Of a stretch of DNA of 19,048 nucleotides, positions 6,326 to 14,087 are shown in pieces; position 1 is the stretch's first letter, and every line of letters starts with the position of its first letter. This stretch comes from DATJXG01 sp035500455 (GTDB taxonomy: Bacteria > Acidobacteriota > Terriglobia > Terriglobales > Acidobacteriaceae): contig DATJXG010000154.1 in assembly GCA_035500455.1 (NCBI GenBank), positions 1 through 19,048 of the forward strand, written 5' to 3'. The notes beneath the pieces are model-generated. The model saw nothing but the letters and a program-made list of their open reading frames with translations, made no database searches and was not told the origin of the DNA. Made by a program: the position numbers and the translations under genes.

Positions 6326-7557
6326 CCGTGCACCATGGGCTGGGGCTCTGCCAGCATGACCGGCGGAGCGAACCTCATGCCGTAGAAGAGGATGGTGGAG
6401 GAAAACGCAACGGCAATCACCGGGCTGAGGAACGCCGCCTGCAAGGAGTAGCGGTCGGACATATAGCCGATGAGCCAGGCGGAAGGAACGTCGCCCAGCA
6501 GGTGAAAAATAAAGATGTTCACCGCCAGCGCCGCCGCCCGGATGTGCGGGCCCACGGAGTTGATGACGGCGGCGTTCAGCGGGCCGGTATTCAGGAGCAA
6601 GAGGAATTCGGCGACGAAGATGCCCGCGATCATGCGGTTTCCGCTGGTGAAAAGCGCAATCCACATGGCCGGAATACCCAGCCCGAGGCTGACCGCGGAG
6701 ACCAGATAGTGGGCCGCCTGGGTGCGCCGCAGAATGTAGTCGGAGAGAAAGCCTCCGGCCAGGGAGGCGAACAGGCCGTTGACCGCGATGCTTAGCCCGA
6801 AGAGTTGATTGGCTTGTCCCAGGGTGTAGCCGTGGACGCGGTGAAGGAAGGTGGGCATCCAGACCTGCAGCCCGCCCAGGGCGAAGGTCATCATGGCCAT
6901 GCCCAGGCTGGCGGTAAGGAAAGCAGGATTTTTTGCCAGGCCTTTCAGGGTGTCGCGGCTAGGCGTCTTCTCCTCGGGATCAAACAGGCCCAAGGGGGGC
7001 TCGGGGATGAACAGGAGCAAAAATGCCAGCAGCACGCCGGGCGCGGCTCCCACATAGAAGGGCACGCGCCATCCATAGGCCGGGCCGAGGATTCCGCCGA
7101 TCACGTATCCCAAGGCAGTGCCCACGGGAATGGCGAGATAGAAAATTCCCATCACCCGGCCGCGCTGATTTTCGGGAAACATATCGGCCACAAAAATCGG
7201 GGAGAGGATCACAAAACTCGCCTCGCCGATTCCCACCAGTGTGTGACGAATGAGCAGTTCGGTGAAATTGTGAGTAAAGGCGGTGAGCAAGGTGGCGCCG
7301 CTCCAGACCAGGGCGCCGCCGATGATGACTGCTTTGCGCGAGAAGCGCACCGAAAGCGGGCCCATGAAGGGTGCGGCGCACATATAGAAGATGAAGAAAA
7401 CGCTGGTCAGCAGGCCGAAGTCGGCGTCGCTGCGGGGAAATTCTTTCTTCACCAGGTCCTGCACCGCGAACAGCACGGAGCGGTCGATGTAGTTGAACAG
7501 GTTGAGCGCCGTGAGCAGGGCCAGCGCGGTGCGGGGATAGAGCTTGATGGAGGTCAC
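6322..7557 (-). CDS. MFS transporter, spinster-like
   Basis: The 411-residue inner-membrane protein shows the twelve-helix pattern of the major facilitator superfamily. NLFNYIDRSVLF in helix 1 is the signature of the spinster-type branch, LSVRFSRKAVIIGG is the loop 2-3 motif A, and HTLVGIGEASFVIL lies in helix 4. A charged central loop FDPEEKTPSRDTLKG separates the halves, and LLGDVPSAWLIGYMSDRY ends the second half. Spinster-group members carry lysolipids, sphingolipids or organic anions; the substrate here is unknown. The only in-frame start is GTG at 7557, directly after an in-frame TGA, and it has no clear ribosome site. It is first in an operon with a lipid-type glycosyltransferase, so export or uptake of a related lipid or sugar is a reasonable guess. 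Confidence 0.88.
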   Translation of the reverse strand: MTSIKLYPRTALALLTALNLFNYIDRSVLFAVQDLVKKEFPRSDADFGLLTSVFFIFYMCAAPFMGPLSVRFSRKAVIIGGALVWSGATLLTAFTHNFTELLIRHTLVGIGEASFVILSPIFVADMFPENQRGRVMGIFYLAIPVGTALGYVIGGILGPAYGWRVPFYVGAAPGVLLAFLLLFIPEPPLGLFDPEEKTPSRDTLKGLAKNPAFLTASLGMAMMTFALGGLQVWMPTFLHRVHGYTLGQANQLFGLSIAVNGLFASLAGGFLSDYILRRTQAAHYLVSAVSLGLGIPAMWIALFTSGNRMIAGIFVAEFLLLLNTGPLNAAVINSVGPHIRAAALAVNIFIFHLLGDVPSAWLIGYMSDRYSLQAAFLSPVIAVAFSSTILFYGMRFAPPVMLAEPQPMVHG

Positions 7558-7615
7558 TCAGCGGGGAATATACCATGAGGTGGCGGCGGGAGGGCGACGC
7601 CCGCGGCGGTGTCTG

Positions 7616-7637
7616 GTAGCGCCGGCGTCCCGCCGGC
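7616..7637 (+). repeat. GCCGGC palindromic dispersed repeat, copy 2
   Basis: GTAGC is followed by the perfect palindrome GCCGGCG-TCC-CGCCGGC. It lies in the 233-base spacer between the MFS gene start and the queF gene end, where no other gene is seen. Confidence 0.8.
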
Positions 7638-7767
7638 AACTGCACCATCGCGGCGGGAGTCTTACCGTTGACGGGTTGGCGATGGAGTGAGGTATGGCAC
7701 TCGCGAGTGACTTTATTTTTCCCGACGACGCTTGTGCCGCGGTGCGTGTCGATTCGAACGTGGAATT

Positions 7768-7789
7768 GCCGGCGGGACGCCGGCGCTAC
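7768..7789 (-). repeat. GCCGGC palindromic dispersed repeat, copy 3 (inverted)
   Basis: The reverse orientation of the same element, GCCGGCG-GGA-CGCCGGC then GCTAC, abuts the stop codon of queF (7791-7793). It could form the 3' hairpin of the queF transcript. It faces copy 2 at 7616-7637 about 130 bases away. Confidence 0.8.
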
Positions 7790-7790
7790 T

Positions 7791-8207
7791 CTACTTTCGG
7801 CGGCGGGATGCTGAAGCTGGCCGCGGCCACTTCGCTACTACTACCGTGGTTAGGCCGCCGCGGGGGCGGAAGTCGCCCTTCACTTCGGCCCACACCGGGC
7901 GCGCCCAGCGCACCACATCCTCAAGCACGCGGTTGACGATGTTCTCCTGGAAAATTCCCAGATTGCGGTACGAATGCAGATACTCTTTGAGAGATTTCAA
8001 TTCCAGGCAGCGCGCGCGCGGCATATAGCGGATGGTAATCACTCCGAAATCGGGCAGGCCGGTCTTGGGGCAGACGGAAGTAAACTCAGGATCGTCCACC
8101 ACGATTTCGTAGCCGGGGAATTGGTTGGGCCAGGTTTCGATCTCGGGGAACTCGGCGTTGAGTCCGGCGCGGGCGTGCGCGGGGGTGTAGCGCGGCGATT
8201 TCGGCAT
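7791..8207 (-). CDS. queF: 7-cyano-7-deazaguanine (preQ0) reductase
   Basis: The 138-residue protein matches the short, unimodular (YkvM-type) QueF family. QueF reduces preQ0 to preQ1 with two NADPH in the cytoplasm, the last free-base step of queuosine biosynthesis for tRNA wobble modification. The catalytic cysteine is in FTSVCPKTGLPDFG (Cys46, with Asp53), and the family motif E(S/L)K(S/A)xK(Y/F) appears as CLELKSLKEY (from residue 67), followed by HSYRNLGIFQENIVNR. The start is ATG 8205-8207; no Shine-Dalgarno site is visible. No other queuosine gene (queC, queD, queE, tgt) is adjacent and I see no preQ1 riboswitch upstream. A short lysine/arginine tail RRRK ends the protein next to a palindromic repeat. 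Confidence 0.95.
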   Translation of the reverse strand: MPKSPRYTPAHARAGLNAEFPEIETWPNQFPGYEIVVDDPEFTSVCPKTGLPDFGVITIRYMPRARCLELKSLKEYLHSYRNLGIFQENIVNRVLEDVVRWARPVWAEVKGDFRPRGGLTTVVVAKWPRPASASRRRK

Positions 8208-8225
8208 GAGACATTGTAGCGAAGC

Positions 8226-8345
8226 TGGTCGTTGGTCGTTCGTCTTTGGTCGTTGGTCGTTCGTCTTTGGTCGTTGATCGTTGGTCGTCGGCTAACATCG
8301 CGCGGCGCCGGGCGCAGTGGCCAACGACGAACGACCAACCACGAT
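8226..8345. repeat. GGTCGTT tandem array with inverted partner
   Basis: Two exact 21-base units (8226-8246 and 8247-8267), built from GGTCGTTGGTCGTTCGTC plus TT, are followed by a degenerate third unit (to about 8290). A reverse-complement block of CCAACGACGAACGACCAACC lies at 8320-8339. Together they can fold as a large stem-loop or act as a simple-sequence repeat. They fill the spacer between the divergent queF and adaptor genes. Confidence 0.75.
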
Positions 8346-8456
8346 TCCCTCCCAGGAATTGCCGATTTTTGCGGCCCTGCTGCATCTAACCCATTAGGTA
8401 CGGACCGGCCCTGGAGCGTGCGCCGGGTGATACATTAATTGCGACCAAACTCCAAT

Positions 8457-9707
8457 ATGGCAGCGACCCACAATGGCGGATTCTATGCGGGGCACCGCGT
8501 GCTGGTGTGGACGGCGGGGCTGATTCTCGCCGTGGTGCTGCTGGCTTCGTTCATGTCGCGCGATGACAGTGTGCCGGTGCGCGCGGCCTCGGTGGACCGG
8601 GGCATGGTCCGCAGTACGATTTCCACCAACGGAAAGATCGAACCGATTAGTGATTTCCAGGCCCACGCCCCTGTGGGCACTACGGTCAAGCGATTGCTGG
8701 TAAAGGAAGGCGACCGCGTCAAAAAGGGCCAGCTTCTGGTCGAGCTGGATGATGCGGAAGCGCGGAGCCAGGGGGCGCGCGCGTTGGCCCAGGTGCGGGC
8801 GGCCCAGGCGGAAATCAGCGCGGTGCAGAAAGGCGGAACCCGCGAAGAACTGCTCACCATGGACGCGGAGCTGGTAAAGGCCAAAGGGGCGCGGGATACA
8901 GCGCAGCGAAACCTGGATGCGCTGCAGTCGCTTTTGCCGAAGGGAGCAGCCACTCCCGGCGAGGTGAAGCAGGCACAAAATCAACTGGCGGACGCCAACG
9001 CGCAGGTAGAACTGCTCGAGCAAAAACGGACGGCACGCTACGCCGCTCCCGAAATCGCGAGTGTAGAAGCCCAACAACATCAGGCCGAAGCTGCCTATGC
9101 CGCAACCCAGGATGTGCTGCGCCAGATGAACATCGTGGCGCCTTTTGATGGCGTAGTCTATGCCCTGCCGGTGCGGCTGGGCGCGTATGTGAATCCCGGG
9201 GACCTGGTGCTGCAGGAAGCCGACCTCTCGCACGTGCTGGTGCGCACCTTCGTTGACGAGCCCGACGTGGCGCGGCTGGCCCCAGGCCAGAAGATCGAAC
9301 TCTCCTGGGACGCCATTCCCGGGCGCATATGGAACGGCGAAGTCACCACGGTGCCTGCCGAAGTAAAGGTGCGGGGCACCCGCAACGTGGGCGAAGTCAC
9401 CTGCACCGTGGACAACAGCGACCTCAAGCTTCTGCCCAACGTGAATGTGAGCGTCACCATCGTGACCGGGGAGCATCGCGGCGTGCTGACGGTGCCGCGC
9501 GAGGCCATCCGCCAGGACGATGGGAAAGTTTTCGTTTATGAGATCAATCGCAACCACGAACTGGAGCGGCGCAACATTCAAATCTCCATCGCCACGCTCA
9601 CCCGGGTGGAGGTTACCGGCGGAATCGAGGAGCACGCCATTGTTGCCTTGGGTTCCACGAACTCCAAACCTCTCCACACCGGATTGTCGGTGAAGATCAT
9701 CCAATAA
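8457..9707 (+). CDS. Periplasmic adaptor (membrane-fusion) protein, MacA/HlyD type
   Basis: The 416-residue protein has one N-terminal membrane helix (14-33, VLVWTAGLILAVVLLASFM). The first lipoyl half is APVGTTVKRLLVKEGDRVKKG (about 69-89) and a coiled-coil hairpin follows (about 100-210, rich in Ala, Gln and Glu). The second lipoyl half is NIVAPFDGVVYALPVRLGAYV, and a beta-barrel and membrane-proximal domain ends at ALGSTNSKPLHTGLSVKI. Such proteins bridge an inner-membrane ABC or RND pump and a TolC channel. The start is ATG 8457; a TTG at 8439 is in frame but less likely. It is followed by a TPR gene and a TolC-like gene on the same strand, but no pump gene is in the window. Substrate unknown. 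Confidence 0.9.
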   Translation: MAATHNGGFYAGHRVLVWTAGLILAVVLLASFMSRDDSVPVRAASVDRGMVRSTISTNGKIEPISDFQAHAPVGTTVKRLLVKEGDRVKKGQLLVELDDAEARSQGARALAQVRAAQAEISAVQKGGTREELLTMDAELVKAKGARDTAQRNLDALQSLLPKGAATPGEVKQAQNQLADANAQVELLEQKRTARYAAPEIASVEAQQHQAEAAYAATQDVLRQMNIVAPFDGVVYALPVRLGAYVNPGDLVLQEADLSHVLVRTFVDEPDVARLAPGQKIELSWDAIPGRIWNGEVTTVPAEVKVRGTRNVGEVTCTVDNSDLKLLPNVNVSVTIVTGEHRGVLTVPREAIRQDDGKVFVYEINRNHELERRNIQISIATLTRVEVTGGIEEHAIVALGSTNSKPLHTGLSVKIIQ

Positions 9708-9772
9708 CCAGCTACGGAATAATCCATCGTCGAAAAATCCATCATCGAATAACCAAGAGCATCCAATCATCT

Positions 9773-10738
9773 ATGGCGTGCGTGAGGAGAATTTCAGGCT
9801 GGCTGTTGCCTTTCGTGCTTACCGTGTTGGCGTTTGCCGACGCCCCCCCGGAAAAACTGCTGGCGCAGGGCCGGGTGGATGAAGCCATCGCCGCGCTGCA
9901 ACAGAAGACCAGCGCAGCGCCCAACGACGCTGAATCTTACAATCTACTGTGCCGCGCCTACTTCTCCATGGGCCAGTGGGACCGCGGAATTCCCAACTGC
10001 GAGAAGGCCACGCAGCTCGATCCCAACAACGGCCGCTATCATCTCTGGCTGGGCCGCATTTACGGCGAGAAGGCGGATGCCTCCGGGTTTTTCACGGCGG
10101 CGGGGCTAGTGGGGAAGGTCCGCACTGAATTCGAAGCGGCCGTCCGGCTGAGCCCTGAGAGCGCTGACGCGCACTCCGATCTCGCGGAGTTTTATCTGGA
10201 GGCGCCCGGCATCGTCGGCGGCGGCCGCGACAAGGCCGAGGCCCAGGCGCAGATTCTCGACCGGCTGGATCCGGCAAAGGCCCACTACATCCGCGGCCGT
10301 ATCGACGAAAAGAAGAAAGATCGCGCCGCCGCCGAACGCGAATACCGCGCGGCGATTGAAGCAACTCACGGCAGTGCGCTCACCTGGTTCAATCTCGCGC
10401 TTTTTTACCGCCACCACCAGGAATATGACCAGATGGAAGAAGCGGTGAAGCACGCGGTGGCCGCGCCTATGGATTCTCCGGAGGTTATGGTCGAATCGGC
10501 AGAGATTCTGATCCGCGCCGGGCGCAGCTACCAGGCAGCCGCCGACCTGCTGCGGCGTTATCTTGCCTCCGACGACAAAGTGGAAGAGGCTCCCGCCTTC
10601 AAGGCCCACTACCTGCTGGGAACGGCGCTGGAGAAAGAAGGCAACAAGCAGGGCGCAGTGAAGGAATACACCGCCGCGCTGGCGCTGGCACGAAATTATT
10701 CACGCGCCCAGGAGGCGCTCAGCCAGGTGAGCCGGTAG
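9773..10738 (+). CDS. Secreted TPR-repeat protein
   Basis: The 321-residue product starts at ATG 9773 with a signal peptide (ISGWLLPFVLTVLAFADA, cleavage near residue 24). The mature part is helical repeats: AIAALQQKTSAAPNDAESYN, LLCRAYFSMGQWDRGIPNCE, AVRLSPESADAHSDLAEFYL, then repeats to AVKEYTAALALARNYSRAQE near the end. These are TPR-like units with the usual small residue and Y/F pattern; a glycine-rich break at about 143-153 splits the array into two blocks. It probably acts as a periplasmic scaffold. It lies 65 bases after the adaptor gene, which suggests co-transcription. The spacer has AATCCATC short repeats and no good ribosome site. Confidence 0.85.
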   Translation: MACVRRISGWLLPFVLTVLAFADAPPEKLLAQGRVDEAIAALQQKTSAAPNDAESYNLLCRAYFSMGQWDRGIPNCEKATQLDPNNGRYHLWLGRIYGEKADASGFFTAAGLVGKVRTEFEAAVRLSPESADAHSDLAEFYLEAPGIVGGGRDKAEAQAQILDRLDPAKAHYIRGRIDEKKKDRAAAEREYRAAIEATHGSALTWFNLALFYRHHQEYDQMEEAVKHAVAAPMDSPEVMVESAEILIRAGRSYQAAADLLRRYLASDDKVEEAPAFKAHYLLGTALEKEGNKQGAVKEYTAALALARNYSRAQEALSQVSR

Positions 10739-11105
10739 TTGGCCCGCCCAGCAGTTGGTCCCGCGCAGCACCTGGGCTGGCGTAGTCTTGCTGGCGTAGT
10801 CTTGCTGTCATTGCCTGCTCTCATTGTCACTTTCCTTTTTTGTCATTCTCATTTTTCCCTTGTCATTCCGAGCGCAGCGAGGAATCCGGGTTCTTGCTGA
10901 CAGAGGCAAGAACCCAGATCCCTCGCTTCGCTCGGGATGACAGGTTGCAAAGGGTCGGTAAAGACAAGGGGTGGCAAAACGGCTCTTTGACAGCGCGGCC
11001 TCTCGATCCAAGGCTGGGACTGAGCCTGTAACCACTCCCTGCCGTACCTGCTCGTTTACAATCGCCTTGCCGCGCCGCTTCAACTTAATTCGTGAAGGTG
11101 AACCG
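10739..11105. other. Spacer before the TolC-like gene with a large inverted repeat
   Basis: No gene is supported here. It contains a 14-base tandem duplication CTGGCGTAGTCTTG (10777-10790 and 10791-10804), the 82-base inverted repeat at 10861-10942, and a stretch that is open in the frame of the next gene (from 10971) but has no coding character. Confidence 0.6.
10861..10942. repeat. TGTCATTCCGAGCG-type interspersed inverted repeat
   Basis: Outer arms of 22 bases (10861-10882 and 10921-10942) match at 20 positions when one is reversed. The 5' arm begins TGTCATTCCGAGCG, and the 3' arm ends CTCGGGATGACA. An inner GGGTTCTTGC / GCAAGAACCC stem pairs perfectly. This class of element (CATTCCGAGCG...) is common between genes of many environmental bacteria and may act as an mRNA-end hairpin. 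Confidence 0.85.
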
Positions 11106-12473
11106 ATGAAAGTTACCGTGCATCGCGTGCTCTTCTGCTTGCGTAGCGCCGGCGTTCCGCCGGCTAGGCGTGCAGCGAGGAAAGCATCTTTCTGCATTCT
11201 TTTGCTGGCAGCGCCCCTGCTGGCGGCGCCGCCTCAGGTGGCGGCCGAAGCGCTGACTCTTAAGCACGCAGTGGAACTGGCCCTGAGCCACAGCACCGCG
11301 GCCGGAGCCTTGGAGGCCGACGAGCAGCGCGCCTTCGCCTCCTATCATGAGGCGCGCAATCAGTATCTTCCCCAGGTGATTGTGGGCGCGGGACTGGGCG
11401 CTTCCTGGGGATTTCCGCTCAGCCTGGAGGGCTCGGCGCCGTCACTGATGAACGTCAACGCGCAATCGGCGTTGATCAATCCCTCGCTGCGCGATTTTGT
11501 GCGCGCCGCCAAAGGCGAGTGGCAGGCCAGTTTGTTGCAGACGAAAGACCAGCGGGCACAGATCGTACAGGACGCGACGCTCACCTACGTGGAACTAGCC
11601 AAGTGGCAGGACCTTCTCGGGCATTTGCAACAGGCGCAGGAGGATGCGCGCAAGATGGAAGAGATCGTCAACCAGCGGATTCAGGCTGGCGTCGATAACG
11701 CGAATGCGGGCACGCAGGCAAGGCTCTCCGCAGCACGGGCGCGGCTTCGCCTCACCGAGGCCACTGGATCGATCGAAGTTCTACGGGAGCACCTGGCGCA
11801 GTTGACCGGTTTGCCGGCCACTGGAATTGAAATCGCGGCGGAATCGATTCCGGCTCTACCCGTCTCGAACACGGAAGATGACCTTGCCGCAAGAGCGGTG
11901 CAGTCGAGTCCCGTGGTGCAAGCCGCCGACACCCGCGCTGACGCCGAGAGCCTGCGCGCCCGCGGTGAACACCGCGCCCTTCTGCCCAGCGTGGACTTCG
12001 CCGCCCAGTACGCCATACTTTCGCGCTACAACAACTACGACGAGTTCTACCAGACATTCGAACGCAACAACGCCACCGTCGGCGTGGCCATTCGCTTTCC
12101 TTTCCTGAACCCATCGCAGCACGCCCGCGCGCAGGCCGCCGACGCCACCGCGCTGCGGGCAAAGAAAGACGCGCAAGCCGCCAGGAACCAGGTCTCGCAG
12201 GAGACTTTGAAACTGCAGCGCTCGGTGGAGCAACTGGCGGCCGCGCAGGAGGTTGCCGACCTGGAATACCAGGTCGCTCACGCCAACATGGAAACGGCGC
12301 AGGTGCGAATGAACTCCGGGGCAGTGACCATCCACGACCTGGACGACGCCCGCACCCAGGCCGACGAGCGTTATGACGCTTTGCAGGACGCCAATTTCCA
12401 GTTGGAGCGGGCGCGGATCGCCCTGCTGCGCGCCACCGGCCAGCTGGAAAGCTGGGTAGGCATTGCTAAATAA
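11106..12473 (+). CDS. TolC-family outer-membrane efflux protein
   Basis: The 455-residue protein starts at ATG 11106, seven bases after AAGG of GTGAAGGTG, a good ribosome site; the longer frame from 10971 lacks one. A signal peptide ends near PPQVAAEA, and the mature part begins LTLKHAVELALSHS, the classic first helix of TolC/OEP proteins. Two alternating helical and strand repeats follow (helices EARNQYLPQVIVGAG, GEWQASLLQTKDQRAQ, ADTRADAESLRARGEHRALL), ending LLRATGQLESWVG as in the family. It forms a trimeric outer-membrane and periplasmic channel for efflux or secretion. The N-terminal region is odd: residues 13-22 (RSAGVPPARR) are encoded by a palindromic dispersed repeat, which enlarges the n-region of the signal peptide. 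It probably works with the upstream adaptor. Confidence 0.9.
   Translation: MKVTVHRVLFCLRSAGVPPARRAARKASFCILLLAAPLLAAPPQVAAEALTLKHAVELALSHSTAAGALEADEQRAFASYHEARNQYLPQVIVGAGLGASWGFPLSLEGSAPSLMNVNAQSALINPSLRDFVRAAKGEWQASLLQTKDQRAQIVQDATLTYVELAKWQDLLGHLQQAQEDARKMEEIVNQRIQAGVDNANAGTQARLSAARARLRLTEATGSIEVLREHLAQLTGLPATGIEIAAESIPALPVSNTEDDLAARAVQSSPVVQAADTRADAESLRARGEHRALLPSVDFAAQYAILSRYNNYDEFYQTFERNNATVGVAIRFPFLNPSQHARAQAADATALRAKKDAQAARNQVSQETLKLQRSVEQLAAAQEVADLEYQVAHANMETAQVRMNSGAVTIHDLDDARTQADERYDALQDANFQLERARIALLRATGQLESWVGIAK
11143..11164 (+). repeat. GCCGGC palindromic repeat inside the TolC-like gene, copy 4
   Basis: GTAGC followed by the perfect palindrome GCCGGCG-TTC-CGCCGGC lies in frame within codons 13-20 and encodes SAGVPPA. 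It is the same element found in spacers at 285, 7616 and 7768. Confidence 0.85.
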
Positions 12474-12593
12474 TTCATCTCAAAAGCCTTAGACTGCATC
12501 TCAAGCAGTGGGCCGTCCGCCGGGTGTTGCCCTGTACACCCCTGGTGACCCTGAGGAAAATGCCTCGGAGGTGTTAAAATAACTGGATTCCCT

Positions 12594-14087
12594 ATGCCCC
12601 TAAAAACCCTGTTCCTCAATCCGCCATCGTTTGAGAATTTCGATGGCGGCGCTGGTTCACGCTGGCCGGCGACCCGAGAGATTGAGTCTTATTGGTATCC
12701 CGTATGGCTGGCCTATCCGGCCGGCATGCTTGAGGGCGCCCGCTTGCTCGATGCCCCTCCGCATTACGTTTCGGCGGAGGAAACCATCCAGATCGCCCGC
12801 GAATACGAGTTCCTGGTGCTCTACACCAGCACCCCGGGCTTTCCCGGCGATATTCGCCTGGCGCGAAGGATCAAGGACGCGAACCCCAACATCAAGGTCG
12901 CCTTCGTGGGGCCGCACGTCACCGTGCTGCCGGAAAAGTCGTTGCGTGACGCCACGGCCGTGGATTTCGTCTGCCGCAAGGAATTTGATCACGCCGTGGT
13001 TGAGTTCGCCCAGGGCAAGCCGCTGGAGGAAATTCTGGGCATCTCCTACCGCAAGAATGGCGGCGTGGAGCATACGCCGGACCGACCCCAACTCCAGGAC
13101 CTCGATTCCCTGCCCCACGTCACCGACGTCTATAAACGAGATCTGGACGTAACTCGCTATAACGTGCCGTTCCTGCTGCATCCCTACGTTTCGCTTTACA
13201 CCACGCGCGGCTGTCCGGCGCAGTGTACGTTCTGCCTGTGGCCGCAGACTACCAGCGGGCATCCCTGGCGCAAGCGCTCCACTGACGACGTGGCCCGCGA
13301 GATGGCCAAGGCTAAAGAATACTGGCCGAACGTCAAGGAATTCTTCTTCGACGACGATACCTTCAACATCCAGAAGGCGCGTACGGTCGAACTGTGCGCC
13401 AAGCTGAAGCCGCTCGGCCTCACCTGGTCGTGCACTTCGCGCGTCACCACCGACTACGAAACCCTGAAGGCGATGAAAGAAGCCGGATGCCGCCTGCTGA
13501 TTGTGGGCTACGAATCCGGCGATCAGCAAATTCTCAAGAACATCAAGAAGGGCGCAACCATCGAGCGGGCGCGCCAGTTCACCAAGGACTGCCACAAGCT
13601 CGGCCTGGTGGTGCACGGCGACTTCATCATGGGCCTGCCGGGTGAAACTCACGAAACCATCCGCCGCACCATTGACTTCGCCAAGGAACTCGACGTGGAG
13701 ACGATTCAGGTTTCCGTGGCCCACGCGTATCCCGGAACCGAACTCTACGATTACGCGGTAAAGAACGGATTCATGGTCGCCGAAACCAAAATGGTGGATG
13801 AAGGCGGCCACCAACTTGCGCAAATCCAGTATCCCGGCCTGCCGGCAGAAGAGATCATGTCGGCGGTCCACCGGTTTTACGACGAATACTACTTCCGGCC
13901 GAAGGCGGTGTTTCGCATCCTCAAGAAGGCGGCCTTTAACGGTGACGACCGCAGACGCCTCTACAAGGAAGCCAAGAGCTTTCTCAAGTTGCGGGCTTCA
14001 CGGAACCGGCAGGTCAAGGAGCAACGCAAACAGCACGGCTCTTCTGCTCCGGTCCAGCCTCCCAAAGCTGAGGAAATACCTGTGTGA
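12594..14087 (+). CDS. hpnJ: Hopanoid-associated B12/radical SAM protein HpnJ
   Basis: The 497-residue protein matches HpnJ from its first residues: LFLNPPSFENFDGGAGSRW, then REIESYWYPVWLAYPAGM. Residues 1-150 form a cobalamin-binding-like Rossmann domain. The radical SAM domain carries the Fe-S motif GCPAQCTFCLWPQ (C207, C211, C214), FFFDDDTF and IVGYESGDQQILKNIKKG, all family hallmarks. HpnJ is needed to form the cyclitol-ether head group of extended bacteriohopanepolyols, by reworking the attached amino sugar. The last 40 residues are basic and low in complexity. The start is ATG 12594; the nearest GGAGG is about 20 bases upstream, so initiation is not well explained. Two half-transporter genes follow with overlapping starts. 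No other hpn biosynthesis gene is next to it. Confidence 0.92.
   Translation: MPLKTLFLNPPSFENFDGGAGSRWPATREIESYWYPVWLAYPAGMLEGARLLDAPPHYVSAEETIQIAREYEFLVLYTSTPGFPGDIRLARRIKDANPNIKVAFVGPHVTVLPEKSLRDATAVDFVCRKEFDHAVVEFAQGKPLEEILGISYRKNGGVEHTPDRPQLQDLDSLPHVTDVYKRDLDVTRYNVPFLLHPYVSLYTTRGCPAQCTFCLWPQTTSGHPWRKRSTDDVAREMAKAKEYWPNVKEFFFDDDTFNIQKARTVELCAKLKPLGLTWSCTSRVTTDYETLKAMKEAGCRLLIVGYESGDQQILKNIKKGATIERARQFTKDCHKLGLVVHGDFIMGLPGETHETIRRTIDFAKELDVETIQVSVAHAYPGTELYDYAVKNGFMVAETKMVDEGGHQLAQIQYPGLPAEEIMSAVHRFYDEYYFRPKAVFRILKKAAFNGDDRRRLYKEAKSFLKLRASRNRQVKEQRKQHGSSAPVQPPKAEEIPV

Larger units (their letters stand above)
6286..6336 (-). repeat. Three tandem 17-bp units carrying stop/start overlaps
   Basis: Units at 6320-6336, 6303-6319 and 6286-6302 read, on the minus strand, (A/C/T)TGGTGCA(C/G/A)GGATGAAT. 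Each holds a GGATGA core in which TGA and ATG overlap. The MFS gene stops in the first unit and the glycosyltransferase starts in the last. Between them two six-codon frames, each encoding MNLVQG, start and stop within the overlaps. Confidence 0.9.

Noticed and set aside
5599..6795. A 398-codon plus-strand frame crossing the glycosyltransferase and MFS genes
   Set aside because: It crosses the boundary of two well-recognised minus-strand genes and encodes a compositionally odd His/Gly/Gln-rich product, as expected for an antisense shadow.
7558..7790. Two inverted GCCGGC elements as possible ends of a mobile element
   Set aside because: The interval between copies at 7616 and 7768 is about 130 bases with no gene or target duplication; further copies occur singly, so these are dispersed palindromes rather than transposon ends.
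8226..8345. The GGTCGTT array as a CRISPR array
   Set aside because: Units are contiguous 21-base copies without unique spacers and there are no cas genes.
8208..8456. A preQ1 riboswitch upstream of queF
   Set aside because: I looked for a short hairpin followed by an A-rich pseudoknot tail near the queF start on the minus strand and saw only the GGTCGTT repeat array.
8394..9770. A 458-codon minus-strand frame opposite the adaptor gene
   Set aside because: The plus-strand frame has a clear adaptor-protein domain order; this frame has none and is a shadow of GC-rich codons.
12657..13871. A 404-codon minus-strand frame opposite hpnJ
   Set aside because: The hpnJ frame carries all radical SAM motifs. 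The antisense product has no recognisable domain.
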